Below, piece by piece: positions 7,853-16,243 of a stretch of 34,979 nt of DNA. The stretch is from Aquabacterium sp. (lineage in GTDB: Bacteria > Pseudomonadota > Gammaproteobacteria > Burkholderiales > Burkholderiaceae_C): the NCBI GenBank assembly GCA_016185075.1, contig JACPOH010000171.1, forward strand, positions 1 through 34,979. The letters are read 5' to 3'. The notes beneath the pieces are model-generated. The model was not told the DNA's origin. It made no database searches and worked only from the letters and a program-made list of their open reading frames with translations. Numbering within the stretch: position 1 is the stretch's first letter; every line of letters begins with the position of its first letter. Position numbers and translations under genes: made by a program.

Positions 7853-9139
7853 ATGTCACTCAATGCATTGATCAAGGCCGCGTCCAAGGCCATCGGTGTC
7901 AGCCTGCTGTGCAGCCTGTGCAGCCTCGCGGCACAGGCTGCCTACCTGAAATGGGAAATGGTCGAATTGCCCGCATCCAGCGGTGCATCCTGCGGCAACG
8001 GCACGCCTTACCGCTTCTTCGTCAACCGCACGCCCTTCACCAGCAAGACGGTGGTGATGTACGAAGGCGGCGGCGCCTGCTGGGAAAAGGGCACCTGCGA
8101 AAACAAGGCCGGTACGCTGCTGGGCGCCGTCAACCCCGATGGCATCCCCTCCAACTACATGAGCGACTGGAACCGCCAGGCCCACTATGGCCTGGTGACG
8201 CCCTTTACCGCCCGCATCGACCCGCTGACCTCCACACAAACCCAGAGCTGGAACATCGTCTACCTCACCTACTGCACAGGTGACGTGCACGCCGGCAACA
8301 AGGTCACGACCTACACAGACAACACCGGCTCGGTGGCCTGGTACCACCGTGGTGCCGTCAACGCCAAGGCTGTCAGCGACTGGATGGCCGCCAACCTGCC
8401 CAAGCCCGACGTGCTGCTGCTCACCGGCTTCTCGGCAGGCGGCACCGGCTCGACGGTGAACTTCCCCTACATGCGCACCGTCACCAAGGCCAACAAGGCC
8501 GCGCTGCTGGCAGACTCGGGCCCGCTGTTCTGGGCGCCTCGTGACAGCACGCCGGAGCAGTCGCCTTCGCTGCCACTGCACAACAAGATCCGTCAAGTCT
8601 GGGGCCTGGACGAACCCAATGGCCTGGCCACCGAGCTGATCAGCAAGTACCCCACGGCTGGTGACGTCAACAACCTGGGCTCGATGACGGCGGGCTTGAG
8701 CAAGATCTTCCCGAATGACCGCATTGGCTATGCGATGTTCCAGGAAGACACGAACTACTCGGCCTTCTCGTACGAAAAGTTCTACCCGGAGATCTCTGGT
8801 GCGGCCACACCTGAAGCTCGACTGGCTGCCCTGAACAGCCGTTGGCGCCAGGACATCAACACCATGGTGGCCCACCTGCCGGCCGGCCCCAACCTGGGCT
8901 ACTACCTGCCCAACTACCGCGAGATCAACGGATCACACTGTCTGACCATCGTGACCTTCGGTGACACGGGCATCAAGGAAGCCAAGCTCGCGGGTGTAGG
9001 CACCTTCCTGGACAACCTGCTGGACTTCTCAGGCAAGACACCGGTGATCCGCTCGCTGGAGCTGAGCCGCGAGAAAGCCCCTGCCACGACCATCTCTGAC
9101 CTGATCGCACAGATCATCGGCAAGGCCGGTCTGTTCTGA
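7853..9139 (+). CDS. Exported pectinacetylesterase (PAE/Notum)-family hydrolase
   Basis: This 428-residue protein has a signal peptide of about 30 residues ending AAQA. The fold is of the pectinacetylesterase/Notum family: YEGGGACW near residue 65 corresponds to the family's GGGWC oxyanion-hole region, and GFSAGG holds the nucleophile S194. D299 in the FQEDTNY stretch and H362 in GSHCLT are placed to complete the Ser-Asp-His triad. Cysteines at CTGD and SHC also fit family disulfides. The family hydrolyses carboxyl esters (acetyl groups on polysaccharides in plants, palmitoleate on Wnt in animals). Bacterial substrates are mostly unknown. GGAG 6 bases before the ATG supports the start. It has its own promoter region and a strong terminator, so it is probably a single transcript. 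Confidence 0.85.
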   Translation: MSLNALIKAASKAIGVSLLCSLCSLAAQAAYLKWEMVELPASSGASCGNGTPYRFFVNRTPFTSKTVVMYEGGGACWEKGTCENKAGTLLGAVNPDGIPSNYMSDWNRQAHYGLVTPFTARIDPLTSTQTQSWNIVYLTYCTGDVHAGNKVTTYTDNTGSVAWYHRGAVNAKAVSDWMAANLPKPDVLLLTGFSAGGTGSTVNFPYMRTVTKANKAALLADSGPLFWAPRDSTPEQSPSLPLHNKIRQVWGLDEPNGLATELISKYPTAGDVNNLGSMTAGLSKIFPNDRIGYAMFQEDTNYSAFSYEKFYPEISGAATPEARLAALNSRWRQDINTMVAHLPAGPNLGYYLPNYREINGSHCLTIVTFGDTGIKEAKLAGVGTFLDNLLDFSGKTPVIRSLELSREKAPATTISDLIAQIIGKAGLF

Positions 9140-9173
9140 CCTGCCTGCACAGGCCAGGCACAGGCCAAACAAA

Positions 9174-9198
9174 ACGGGCTCCACTGGAGCCCGTTTTT
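9174..9198 (+). terminator. Intrinsic terminator of the esterase gene
   Basis: A perfect 9-bp stem ACGGGCTCC / GGAGCCCGT with an ACT loop is followed by a T run, 35 bases after the esterase stop. It is a textbook rho-independent terminator on the plus strand and also separates this gene from the convergent PEP-CTERM gene. Confidence 0.9.
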
Positions 9199-9240
9199 CA
9201 TGGAGCGCGATGACGCCCCGGTTCAGCCAAGGGCCTGCGC

Positions 9241-9732
9241 TCAGTGACGCCGCCGACGGCTGGCCACCAGGCCCATCACACCCAGGCCGGCCAGGGCCAG
9301 GGCCAGGGACTCGGGTTCGGGCACGGCCGGCGTCGCGTACAGGCTGCCCAGGTAGGCATGGCCGCCCTTGGGGAAGATGCCTTCCACAGTCAGCGTGTGC
9401 GTGCCAGCCGCCAGGCCACTGAAGCTGAAGCCATAGCCGGTCGGCGTGCTGGCCAGCGTCAGGGCATTGCCATCGATCAGCACCGAGCTGAACGAGACCG
9501 TCCCGAAGAACGTGCCCACGGAGCCAATCACATCGCTCTTGATGGCCAGGTCAAAGAAGAAATCGTTGCTGAAGACCCCGCCGGCGGCTTTGCCGGTGGA
9601 CAGCAGATTGCCATACAGCGCAGGGGTAGGCGACAAGACGCCCAGGCTGTCATCGGGGTACGCCGCCACGCCCGCCGACGCCGCACCCGCCATCAGCACC
9701 GATGCCGCCGCAAGAACCACGTTCAGTTTCAT
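9241..9732 (-). CDS. PEP-CTERM sorting-domain protein
   Basis: This 163-residue exported protein has a signal peptide at 1-20 (ending ASA) and a small beta-rich middle of unknown function. Residues 137-163 are a PEP-CTERM anchor: VPEPESLALALAG, a hydrophobic helix and the basic tail SRRRRH. Such tails are recognised by exosortase and an Arg-rich end is normal. The FFFDLAIKSDV segment resembles repeats seen in FxDxF-type PEP-CTERM proteins, but this is a weak match. No exosortase or exopolysaccharide gene is in the window. A strong Shine-Dalgarno AGGAGG lies 5 bases before the ATG. It is probably a cell-surface or matrix protein. Confidence 0.85.
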   Translation of the reverse strand: MKLNVVLAAASVLMAGAASAGVAAYPDDSLGVLSPTPALYGNLLSTGKAAGGVFSNDFFFDLAIKSDVIGSVGTFFGTVSFSSVLIDGNALTLASTPTGYGFSFSGLAAGTHTLTVEGIFPKGGHAYLGSLYATPAVPEPESLALALAGLGVMGLVASRRRRH

Positions 9733-9935
9733 GAAAACCTCCTAAAACCCGCCACACGAACCACATGGCGGCCGGAAACAACCAGAGTTCACGCCTGACG
9801 CCATCAATTTGACCCAAGCAGGGTGTGTTTTACGTCACGAACCGGGCGCGCAGCACCCCCCAACTTAATGGAACATCGTGACAAGTCGCAAGGCGCCATG
9901 GGCCGAATGAACCATTCGGACACATGCGTGCAGGC

Positions 9936-9962
9936 AAAGAAAAAGGCCCCGAAGGGCCTTTT
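9936..9962 (-). terminator. Intrinsic terminator of pckG
   Basis: Read on the minus strand, AAAAGGCCC-TTCG-GGGCCTTTT forms a 9-bp stem with a UUCG tetraloop, followed by TTCTTT, 20 bases after the pckG stop. This is a very stable rho-independent terminator. Its symmetry could also act on transcripts from the other strand. Confidence 0.9.
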
Positions 9963-9981
9963 CTGCGCAAGCGGTGCCAGA

Positions 9982-11841
9982 TCAGGCAGCCAGACGCTGC
10001 TCCAGCTTGGCCTTGGTGGCGGGCATGGCAGCAGGCAGGTTGTAAGCCAGTTGCGTGAACAGCTCGTCGTGCAGCTTGAGCTCTTGTGCCCAGGCAGCCT
10101 TGTCGATGCCGATGACGGACTGGAACTGTTCCTTGGTGAAGTTCAGGCCATTCCAGTTGATGTCTTCGTAGTTGGGGCTCAGGCCGAACGCGTTTTCGGT
10201 GCCCTTGGCCTTGCCTTCCAGGCGGCCAACCATCCACTCCAGAACGCGCATGTTCTCGCTGTAGCCAGGCCACACGAACTTGCCGTCAGCGCCCTTGCGG
10301 AACCAGTTCACGCAGTAGATCTTGGGCAGCGCGTGGCCGGCGGCCTGCAGCTTGGCGCCCAGATCCAGCCAGTGCTGGAAGTAGTCGCTCATGTTGTAGC
10401 CCATGAAGGGCAGCATGGCGAACGGGTCGCGGCGCACCACACCTTGCTGGCCGAAAGCGGCAGCGGTGGTTTCCGAACCCATGGTGGCGGCCATGTAGAC
10501 GCCTTCGGTCCAGTCACGGGCTTCGGTCACCAGCGGCACGGTGGTCGAGCGACGGCCGCCGAAGATGAAGGCGTCGATGGCCACACCAGCGGGGTTGTCC
10601 CACTCGCTGTCGAGCGCGGGGTTGTTGGTGGCAGCCACGGTGAAGCGGGCGTTGGGGTGAGCGGCCTTGACGCCCTTTTCCTTGGCGATCTGGGGCGTCC
10701 AGTCATTGCCTTGCCAGTCGATCAGGTGGGCGGGCGGCTCGTCGGTCATCGACTCCCACCACACGTCGCCGTCATCGGTCAGGGCCACGTTCGTGAAGAT
10801 CACGTCGCGGTCCAGCGACTTCATGCAGTTGAAGTTGGTCAGGGTGTTGGTGCCAGGGGCCACGCCGAAGTAACCGGCTTCGGGGTTGATGGCGTACAGC
10901 TTGCCGTCGGCACCGGGCTTGATCCAGGCGATGTCGTCACCGATGGTGGTGACCTTCCAGCCCTTGTAGCCCTCGGGCGGGATCAGCATGGAGAAGTTGG
11001 TCTTGCCGCAAGCCGAGGGGAAGGCGGCCGCCACGTGGTATTTCTTGCCTTCGGGGTTGGTCACGCCCAGGAGCAGCATGTGCTCGGCCAGCCAGCCTTG
11101 GTCACGGCCCATCGTGGAAGCGATACGCAGGGCGAAGCACTTCTTGCCCAGCAGGGCGTTGCCACCGTAGCCCGAACCGTAGGACCAGATTTCGCGGGTC
11201 TTGGGGTAGTGAACGATGTACTTGGTGTCGGGGTTGCAAGGCCATGCCACGTCCTTCTGACCTTCGGCCAGCGGGGCGCCCACGGTGTGCACGCAAGGCA
11301 CGAACTCGCCGTCGGTGGCCAGCACGTCGATCACGCCCTTGCCCATGCGGGTCATGAGCTTCATGTTGACGGCCACGTAGGCGCTGTCAGACAGTTCAAC
11401 GCCGATGTGGGCGATGTTCGAACCCAGCGGGCCCATCGAGAACGGCACGACGTACATCGTGCGGCCCTTCATGGCGCCCTTGAACAGGGCGTTTTCACCG
11501 GTCTGCAGCTTGGCGCGCATCTCGGCGGGGTCACACCAGTTGTTGGTGGGGCCGGCGTCTTCCTTGCGGTCAGAGCAGATGAAGGTGCGGTCTTCCACAC
11601 GGGCCACGTCGGACGGGTGGGTCCAGGCCAGGTAGCTGTTGGGGCGCAGTTCGGGGTTGAGCTTCTTGAACGAGCCGGCAGCCACCAGCTGGGCGCACAG
11701 GCGGTCGTATTCTTCGGTAGTGCCGTCGCACCAGTAGATGTCCTTGGGCTGCAGCAGGGCAGCCATCTCGGCCACCCAGGCGATCAGCTTGGTGTTTTTG
11801 ACGTAGGCAGGTGCGTTCACCTGTGCAGCAGTCGTCGTCAT
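9982..11841 (-). CDS. pckG: Phosphoenolpyruvate carboxykinase (GTP)
   Basis: This cytosolic enzyme converts oxaloacetate and GTP to phosphoenolpyruvate, CO2 and GDP, the entry step of gluconeogenesis. It has 619 residues from the ATG at 11841, normal for the GTP-dependent class. The hallmark P-loop [13 protein letters not shown] holds the hypermobile-loop Cys C278 and K280. Other family stretches include [25 protein letters not shown] and [12 protein letters not shown]. The start at 11841 (MTTTAAQV) is preferred to an in-frame one 15 codons upstream because GGAG lies 8 bases before it. It stands alone between a strong terminator and a 364-base upstream region. Confidence 0.97.
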   Translation of the reverse strand: MTTTAAQVNAPAYVKNTKLIAWVAEMAALLQPKDIYWCDGTTEEYDRLCAQLVAAGSFKKLNPELRPNSYLAWTHPSDVARVEDRTFICSDRKEDAGPTNNWCDPAEMRAKLQTGENALFKGAMKGRTMYVVPFSMGPLGSNIAHIGVELSDSAYVAVNMKLMTRMGKGVIDVLATDGEFVPCVHTVGAPLAEGQKDVAWPCNPDTKYIVHYPKTREIWSYGSGYGGNALLGKKCFALRIASTMGRDQGWLAEHMLLLGVTNPEGKKYHVAAAFPSACGKTNFSMLIPPEGYKGWKVTTIGDDIAWIKPGADGKLYAINPEAGYFGVAPGTNTLTNFNCMKSLDRDVIFTNVALTDDGDVWWESMTDEPPAHLIDWQGNDWTPQIAKEKGVKAAHPNARFTVAATNNPALDSEWDNPAGVAIDAFIFGGRRSTTVPLVTEARDWTEGVYMAATMGSETTAAAFGQQGVVRRDPFAMLPFMGYNMSDYFQHWLDLGAKLQAAGHALPKIYCVNWFRKGADGKFVWPGYSENMRVLEWMVGRLEGKAKGTENAFGLSPNYEDINWNGLNFTKEQFQSVIGIDKAAWAQELKLHDELFTQLAYNLPAAMPATKAKLEQRLAA

Positions 11842-12205
11842 GTGAAAAGCTCCAGAAAGTAAAAAACAGGGTCTCGGCAGCCCCATAAAGTGCGCGATTC
11901 AGCTTATGAATCAACAACTTATGACGCTATCGACACCCCGCTAGCGGTGTGATCCCTGGCCCTTGTGAGGCCGACAATCCGTGACAGTGGAACCGCGTAG
12001 TTTAGTCCACTCGCCGGGTTTTGAGTTCCCCCCTCGGCCGGGGGGGCCGCGACAGGGGGGCCTATCAGGGTGAGACTTGAGTCACGAAGCGCCCGTGTTT
12101 TTGTATCCTGATACATCTTGCGTCCCGGGTTTCGGGCCGCACCGAGCCGCTGCGGGCACACTTGTCACACAGGCGCTTTTCGCGATTTTTTTCACACCCA
12201 CCACC
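11842..12205. other. Divergent intergenic region between pckG and the Mo/W-type transporter operon
   Basis: This 364-base region carries promoters for both directions, but no clear -35/-10 pair was found. It holds a direct repeat CTTATGA at 11903-11909 and 11918-11924 near the pckG side. A C-run/G-run inverted repeat around 12026-12047 is probably a hairpin. GTGA-N8-TCAC lies at 12070-12085, and a 14-base palindrome at 12102-12115 is listed separately. A frame open from 12077 runs into the binding-protein gene, but its extra 43 residues are not signal-like and overlap the palindrome, so it is not used. Confidence 0.5.
12102..12115. promoter_or_regulatory. Candidate operator upstream of the Mo/W-type transporter operon
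   Basis: TGTATC-CT-GATACA is a perfect 14-base inverted repeat located about 90 bases before the start of the binding-protein gene. Its position suits an operator in the promoter or leader of the operon. It does not match the ModE box well enough for that regulator to be named. Confidence 0.35.
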
Positions 12206-13009
12206 ATGCCCGAACTGGCTCGCCGCCCCTTCCTGCAATTGAGCGCCCTTGGCCTGCTGGGGTGGAGCGTGCCCCCCTCGGTGCTGGCGCGCGAGCGGGT
12301 GGTCGCCAGGGCCGAGAGCCCCCTGGTCGGTGTGGACCCTCTGCTCGTGGCCTCCGGCCTGACGGGTCGCTGGCAATCGGCCATGAAACAGGATCTGGGC
12401 TGGTCGGCACGCTGGACGACGCTGGAAACCAGCGACGTGCTGCAGCAACTGGAGCAGGGCCAGGTGGATGCGGGGCTGTTTTTGTCCCACCCGCGCGCCG
12501 ACGAGCTCGACAAGCAGGGCCTGATCTACAACCGCGTCACGCTGGCGCGCACCGATGTGCTGCTGCTGGGCCCTGCCGACGATCTGGCCGGCATCCGCAG
12601 CGAAACCGACCCGGCTCGCGCACTGGCCCAGGTGCTGGCGGCACACCATGCGGGTGCGGCGCGATGGCTGCCGCCACCCGCCGGTTCGGCGCTGGCCGCC
12701 CTGGCAGATCAGCTCACCAAAGGGTTGGCCAGCAAAGGCTTGCCGCCCGTTGCCGCAGCCAAGGCCGGGCAAAGCGCCCCGGCGTACCGCCTCATGACCC
12801 GCGCACAGTGGCTCAAGGCCCCGCCCAAAGGCGAGCGCCTCAAAGTCTGGCTGGCCGATGGGCCCGCCATGTCGCTGCAGGCCCAGATTGCCAGCTCGTT
12901 TCGGGCTCGCCACCCAGGTGCCAAGCTGCTGACCACCTGGCTGCAATGGCCCTTGGCCCAGAACGCGATCAAGTCCACCCGTCCGGCCTGGCAGGCCATG
13001 AAGGAGTGA
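12206..13009 (+). CDS. Divergent TupA-like periplasmic binding protein (tungstate/molybdate type)
   Basis: This 267-residue protein begins with a likely twin-arginine signal (LARRPFLQLSALGLLG, then a cut near VLA). The mature part aligns by eye with TupA proteins: an SHPRADEL stretch followed by LARTDVLLLGPADDLAGI matches the TupA VHDPAAE...GPxxDPAGI pattern. The ligand motifs expected in TupA are changed: the N-terminal TTTS is replaced by ARAES, and the RGDDSGTH loop by WLPPPAGSA. Its ability to bind tungstate or molybdate is therefore doubtful. The permease start follows 3 bases after the stop, so the two are co-translated. The start at 12206 places the Tat signal at the N-terminus. Another small-ligand binding protein of the same fold cannot be excluded. 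Confidence 0.7.
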   Translation: MPELARRPFLQLSALGLLGWSVPPSVLARERVVARAESPLVGVDPLLVASGLTGRWQSAMKQDLGWSARWTTLETSDVLQQLEQGQVDAGLFLSHPRADELDKQGLIYNRVTLARTDVLLLGPADDLAGIRSETDPARALAQVLAAHHAGAARWLPPPAGSALAALADQLTKGLASKGLPPVAAAKAGQSAPAYRLMTRAQWLKAPPKGERLKVWLADGPAMSLQAQIASSFRARHPGAKLLTTWLQWPLAQNAIKSTRPAWQAMKE

Positions 13010-13012
13010 GCC

Positions 13013-13744
13013 GTGTCCTCATTTGAACTCGAAGCGCTGTCCTTGAGCCTGCAGGTGGCGGTGATCACCTTGCTGATCTCCACACCGCTGGCGGTCGCGC
13101 TGGCCACCCTGATGGCGCGCACGACCTGGCGTGGCAAGGTGGTGCTGGACACCCTGATCCTGCTGCCCATGGGGCTGCCGCCAGCCGTGATCGGCTTCGG
13201 CCTGCTCATCAGCCTGGGCGGAGTCGGTGGCAATGGCGGTTGGCTGCACAGCTGGACGGGCTACAGCCTGAGCTTCTACCCGGCGGGCGCCATCATCGCC
13301 GCCAGCGTGATGACCGTGCCGCTGATGGTGCGCATCCTGCGCCCCGCCTTCGAGGCCACGGACCCCATGCTGCTGCCGGTGGCACGCACCTTGGGCGCCT
13401 CGCGTTGGCAGGGCTGGTGGACGATCACGCTGCCCCTGGTGTGGCCGGCCGTGGCGTCGGCCATGGCGCTGGGGCTCACGGCCGCCTGGGGGGACTCGGG
13501 CGCCACGCTGGTGCTGGCTGCAGCCCTGCGCCCGCATCACATCGGCGACACCACCGCACCGGTGGCCCTGGTGCAAGCCTTGCTCAACCAACAGGACGGT
13601 GAAGACGCGGCCTGGCATCTGGCCCTGGTGTCGCTGCTGATCGCCATGGCGGCCATAGCCATCAGTGAATGGGGGCGTCAACGCTGGCGTCGTCGCTGGC
13701 AGGCTCGCCTGCGCCCCGTGGGCCTGAGCATCAAGACCTCATGA
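13013..13744 (+). CDS. ABC transporter permease, ModB/TupB-like
   Basis: This 243-residue inner-membrane permease has about five to six hydrophobic helices (for example at 14-34, 47-68, 88-108, 150-170 and 205-225). The cytoplasmic EAA loop runs from FEATDPMLLPVARTLGAS to ITLPLVWP (about 118-146), the contact site for the ATPase coupling helix, and it is well preserved. The start is a GTG 3 bases after the upstream stop, with AAGGAG inside the end of the upstream gene as ribosome binding site. The stop overlaps the ATPase start (ATGA). It forms a complete importer-type transporter with its neighbours, although the ATPase partner is unusual. Confidence 0.85.
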   Translation: MSSFELEALSLSLQVAVITLLISTPLAVALATLMARTTWRGKVVLDTLILLPMGLPPAVIGFGLLISLGGVGGNGGWLHSWTGYSLSFYPAGAIIAASVMTVPLMVRILRPAFEATDPMLLPVARTLGASRWQGWWTITLPLVWPAVASAMALGLTAAWGDSGATLVLAAALRPHHIGDTTAPVALVQALLNQQDGEDAAWHLALVSLLIAMAAIAISEWGRQRWRRRWQARLRPVGLSIKTS

Positions 13745-14895
13745 ATGAACAAACACTGCCGCGCACGCTGAGCGTCGAGTTGCGGCTGCAACAACCCGGG
13801 CTGGACATCCGCGCACAGTTCCGCGTTCCGCCGGGCAAAGTGTGCGCCCTGGTCGGGCGAGCAGGCTCAGGCAAGAGCGCCTTGCTCAAGGCGACGGCTG
13901 GCCTGATGCCATCCAAGGGAGGCCGCATCGCCCTGGGCACGGATGCCGTGTACGACTCGGCCTCCCGCGTCAACAAGCCACCGCATGAACGCCGCATCAC
14001 CTGGCTGGACGGGCACACGCACCTGTTTCCGCATCTCAATGTGAAGGCCAATCTGCAGTACGGCATCAAAGGCCTGGGCATCACCCGCAAGGCGCCCGAG
14101 TTCGACAAGGTGGTGAGCTGGCTGGACCTGTCCTCGCTGCTGAACCGCCGCCCCGAGGCCCTGACGGTCAGCCAGCGCGTCAGGGTGGCCCTGGGCCGCG
14201 CCCTGATCTCCGGCCCCAATGCCCTGCTGCTGGACGACCCGCTTGGCGAAGTGCCCACGCATGAGCAGGAAGCCCTGCTGGAGCTGCTGGCCGAGGTGCC
14301 CGAGCGCTTCAAGCTGCCCATGGTGCTGGTGAGCCCGCGCATGAACGAGGTCATCCGCCTGGCAGACGAGGTGGTCATCCTGCACGAAGGCCGCATGGCC
14401 AGCGCCGGCCCGGCCGCGCAGATCCTGTCCGACGTGTCCTTGTCCACCTTCCTGGAGGGCGTGCATGCAGGCAGCGTGCTGGAGGGTGAAGTCAAGCGCC
14501 ATGACATCGACTGGCTGCTCAGCGAGGTGGACGTATCCGGCCAGCGCGTGACGGTACCCGCCACGCTGCACCCCGTGGGCAGCAAGGTGCGCCTGAAGGT
14601 GCGTGCCCGCGACATCACGCTGCACCGCGCCGAGCCCACGGACACCAGTTGCAGCAACCACCTGCGCGGCCGCATCACCCAGATCATGCTGGCGGGCGAA
14701 CACGGTACCTACGGCGCCGTCGGCATGGAGCTGGACCGCGCGCTGGATGCCGCCGACAGTTCGCAGCTCAAGCCCGGCGCGCCCATCTGGGCGCTGCTCA
14801 CACGCAAGTCCATCCAGAAGATGGGCTGGGCCCCCGGGCAACCGGTGGTGCTGGGCTTCAAGGCCATGGCCACCACGGTGTCAGCCTGGCGCTGA
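13741..14895 (+). CDS. ModC-like ABC ATPase with degenerate catalytic motifs
   Basis: This 384-residue protein has the ModC layout: nucleotide-binding domain 1-235 and a C-terminal MOP/TOBE-like region (about 245-380). Walker A is intact (GRAGSGKSA, K45). The other motifs are changed. The Q-loop Gln is Asp (TWLDGHTHLFPH, D90). The LSGGQ signature is LTVSQR (141-146). Walker B is ALLLDDPLGEV, with D166 where the catalytic Glu belongs and the SALD D-loop replaced by GEVP. The switch His is Pro (LVSPRM, P199). Flanking sequence (LFPHLNVKANLQYG, LADEVVILHEGRM) is otherwise typical ModC, so this is not misreading or frameshift. It may bind ATP without normal hydrolysis. The start at 13741 overlaps the permease stop. 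Confidence 0.85.
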   Translation: MNEQTLPRTLSVELRLQQPGLDIRAQFRVPPGKVCALVGRAGSGKSALLKATAGLMPSKGGRIALGTDAVYDSASRVNKPPHERRITWLDGHTHLFPHLNVKANLQYGIKGLGITRKAPEFDKVVSWLDLSSLLNRRPEALTVSQRVRVALGRALISGPNALLLDDPLGEVPTHEQEALLELLAEVPERFKLPMVLVSPRMNEVIRLADEVVILHEGRMASAGPAAQILSDVSLSTFLEGVHAGSVLEGEVKRHDIDWLLSEVDVSGQRVTVPATLHPVGSKVRLKVRARDITLHRAEPTDTSCSNHLRGRITQIMLAGEHGTYGAVGMELDRALDAADSSQLKPGAPIWALLTRKSIQKMGWAPGQPVVLGFKAMATTVSAWR

Positions 14896-14973
14896 CGCGG
14901 TGATCGGGGTGGCGGCATACTGGCAAGCCACTTTCTGTCACCCTCCTTGCGCATCCCTGCCCCCGGCCCTGCC

Positions 14974-15579
14974 ATGCCCAGCCTCCTGCCTCGCCAACTG
15001 CTGTCGATCAACGTCGCCGCCCCCAGCCCGCTCACCATCGAGGGCCGCCAGATCATGAGCGCCATCGGCAAGCGGGCCGTGAGCACCCTGGCCGACCCGC
15101 AACGCGTGGTGGTTCACCCCCTGGGCCTGGAAGGCGACGACCAGGCTGACACCAGCGTGCACGGTGGTTTGAGCAAGGCCGTGTACGCCTACCCGCACGA
15201 GCACTACACGTTCTGGCAGACGGTGCGTGCGCAGGCACAAGCCCAGGCCTGGGGTGAGGTGATGCCACATGGCATGCTGGGGGAGAACCTGACGCTCACC
15301 GGTCTGCTGGAAGGCGATGTGTACGTCGGTGATGTGCTGCAGTTCCCCGATTGCAGCCTGGCCGTCAGCGAGCCGCGCCGGCCCTGCTACAAGTTCCAGG
15401 CCATCATGGGCTTCAAGCACGCGGTGAAGATGATGGCGCAATCCGGCTACTGCGGCTTTTACCTGGCCGTGCGCCAGCCCGGCACCATCGCGGCGGGCGA
15501 GTCTTACGAGGTGATCCCCGGCGCGCGCGAAGTCAGCATCGCCGAACTGTTCAAGGCCCGGATGCACCGCGGCGTCTGA
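14974..15579 (+). CDS. MOSC domain protein, YiiM-like
   Basis: This 201-residue protein has a single MOSC domain, the C-terminal fold of molybdenum-cofactor sulfurases. Motifs include VHGGLSKAVYAYPHEHY (about 59-75), GENLTLTGLLEGDVYVGD, and SEPRRPCYKF, whose Cys is expected to bind or be modified with the cofactor. In E. coli, YiiM uses molybdenum cofactor to reduce N-hydroxylated base analogues. The ATG at 14974 is used; a TTG 27 bases upstream is in frame but less likely. It follows the ModC-like gene after 78 bases with no terminator between, so it is likely co-transcribed. That gives the transporter a molybdenum context. Confidence 0.88.
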   Translation: MPSLLPRQLLSINVAAPSPLTIEGRQIMSAIGKRAVSTLADPQRVVVHPLGLEGDDQADTSVHGGLSKAVYAYPHEHYTFWQTVRAQAQAQAWGEVMPHGMLGENLTLTGLLEGDVYVGDVLQFPDCSLAVSEPRRPCYKFQAIMGFKHAVKMMAQSGYCGFYLAVRQPGTIAAGESYEVIPGAREVSIAELFKARMHRGV

Positions 15580-15609
15580 GCCTCCCACACACCCTCACAG
15601 GAGAAGCCC

Positions 15610-16242
15610 ATGTCCAGCGAACGCCACGTCATCCTGCACCATGCCCCTCAGACCCGGTCGGCCGGCGCCCTGGCGTTGCTGGAAGAGCTGGGCGCCGACT
15701 ACGAGCTGCATGTGCTCAACTTGAAAACCGGCGAGCAACGCCAGCCGGCCTACCTGGCCATCAACCCGATGGGCAAGGTGCCCGCCTTGTCGCACCAGGG
15801 CACGCTCGTCACCGAGCAAGGCGCCATCTACATCTACCTGGGTGACCTGTATGCCGACAAGGGCCTGGCGCCGCAGATGGGTGACCCGCAACGCGGCGCC
15901 TACCTGCGCTGGCTGGTGTTCTATGGCTCGTCATTCGAGCCCGCCGTGGTGGACCGCGCCATGAAGCGTGAGCCCGCGCCGCCCTCGACCTGTCCCTATG
16001 GCGACTTCGACACCATGCTCAAGACGCTGACGGACCAGCTGGCCAAGGGGCCTTACCTGCTGGGCGACCGCTTTTCGGCAGCCGACGTGCTGTGGGGCAC
16101 GGCCTTGAGCTGGACCACCCGGTTCGGGCTGGTACCGGCCACGCCCGTGATCCAGGCGTACATCGAGCGGGTCACGTCACGCCCAGCCTCCGTGCGCGCA
16201 GCGGCCATTGACGCGGAGCTGATCGCCAGCCAGACTGCCTGA
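15610..16242 (+). CDS. Glutathione S-transferase family protein
   Basis: This 210-residue cytosolic protein has the usual two-domain GST arrangement. The N-terminal thioredoxin-like domain (1-80) includes NPMGKVPAL with the cis-Pro, and TEQGAIYIYL in place of the usual glutathione-contacting E/Q-S-x-A-I. The all-helical C-terminal domain has YLLGDRFSAADVLWG, the conserved N-capping/hydrophobic-staple motif. The substrate is unknown. GGAG 9 bases before the ATG supports the start. It follows the MOSC gene by 30 bases and is followed by an SRPBCC gene after one base. The trio suggests small-molecule detoxification, as inference. Confidence 0.88.
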   Translation: MSSERHVILHHAPQTRSAGALALLEELGADYELHVLNLKTGEQRQPAYLAINPMGKVPALSHQGTLVTEQGAIYIYLGDLYADKGLAPQMGDPQRGAYLRWLVFYGSSFEPAVVDRAMKREPAPPSTCPYGDFDTMLKTLTDQLAKGPYLLGDRFSAADVLWGTALSWTTRFGLVPATPVIQAYIERVTSRPASVRAAAIDAELIASQTA

Positions 16243-16243
16243 C

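Noticed and set aside
9823-11862. 679-codon plus-strand frame opposite pckG
   Set aside because: It is the antisense shadow of a highly conserved enzyme in high-GC DNA; no ribosome binding site and low-complexity His/Gly/Val/Gln composition.
12077-12205. Upstream extension of the TupA-like gene to 12077
   Set aside because: The extra 43 residues are not signal-like, overlap a palindrome, and would bury the twin-arginine signal that starts at 12206.
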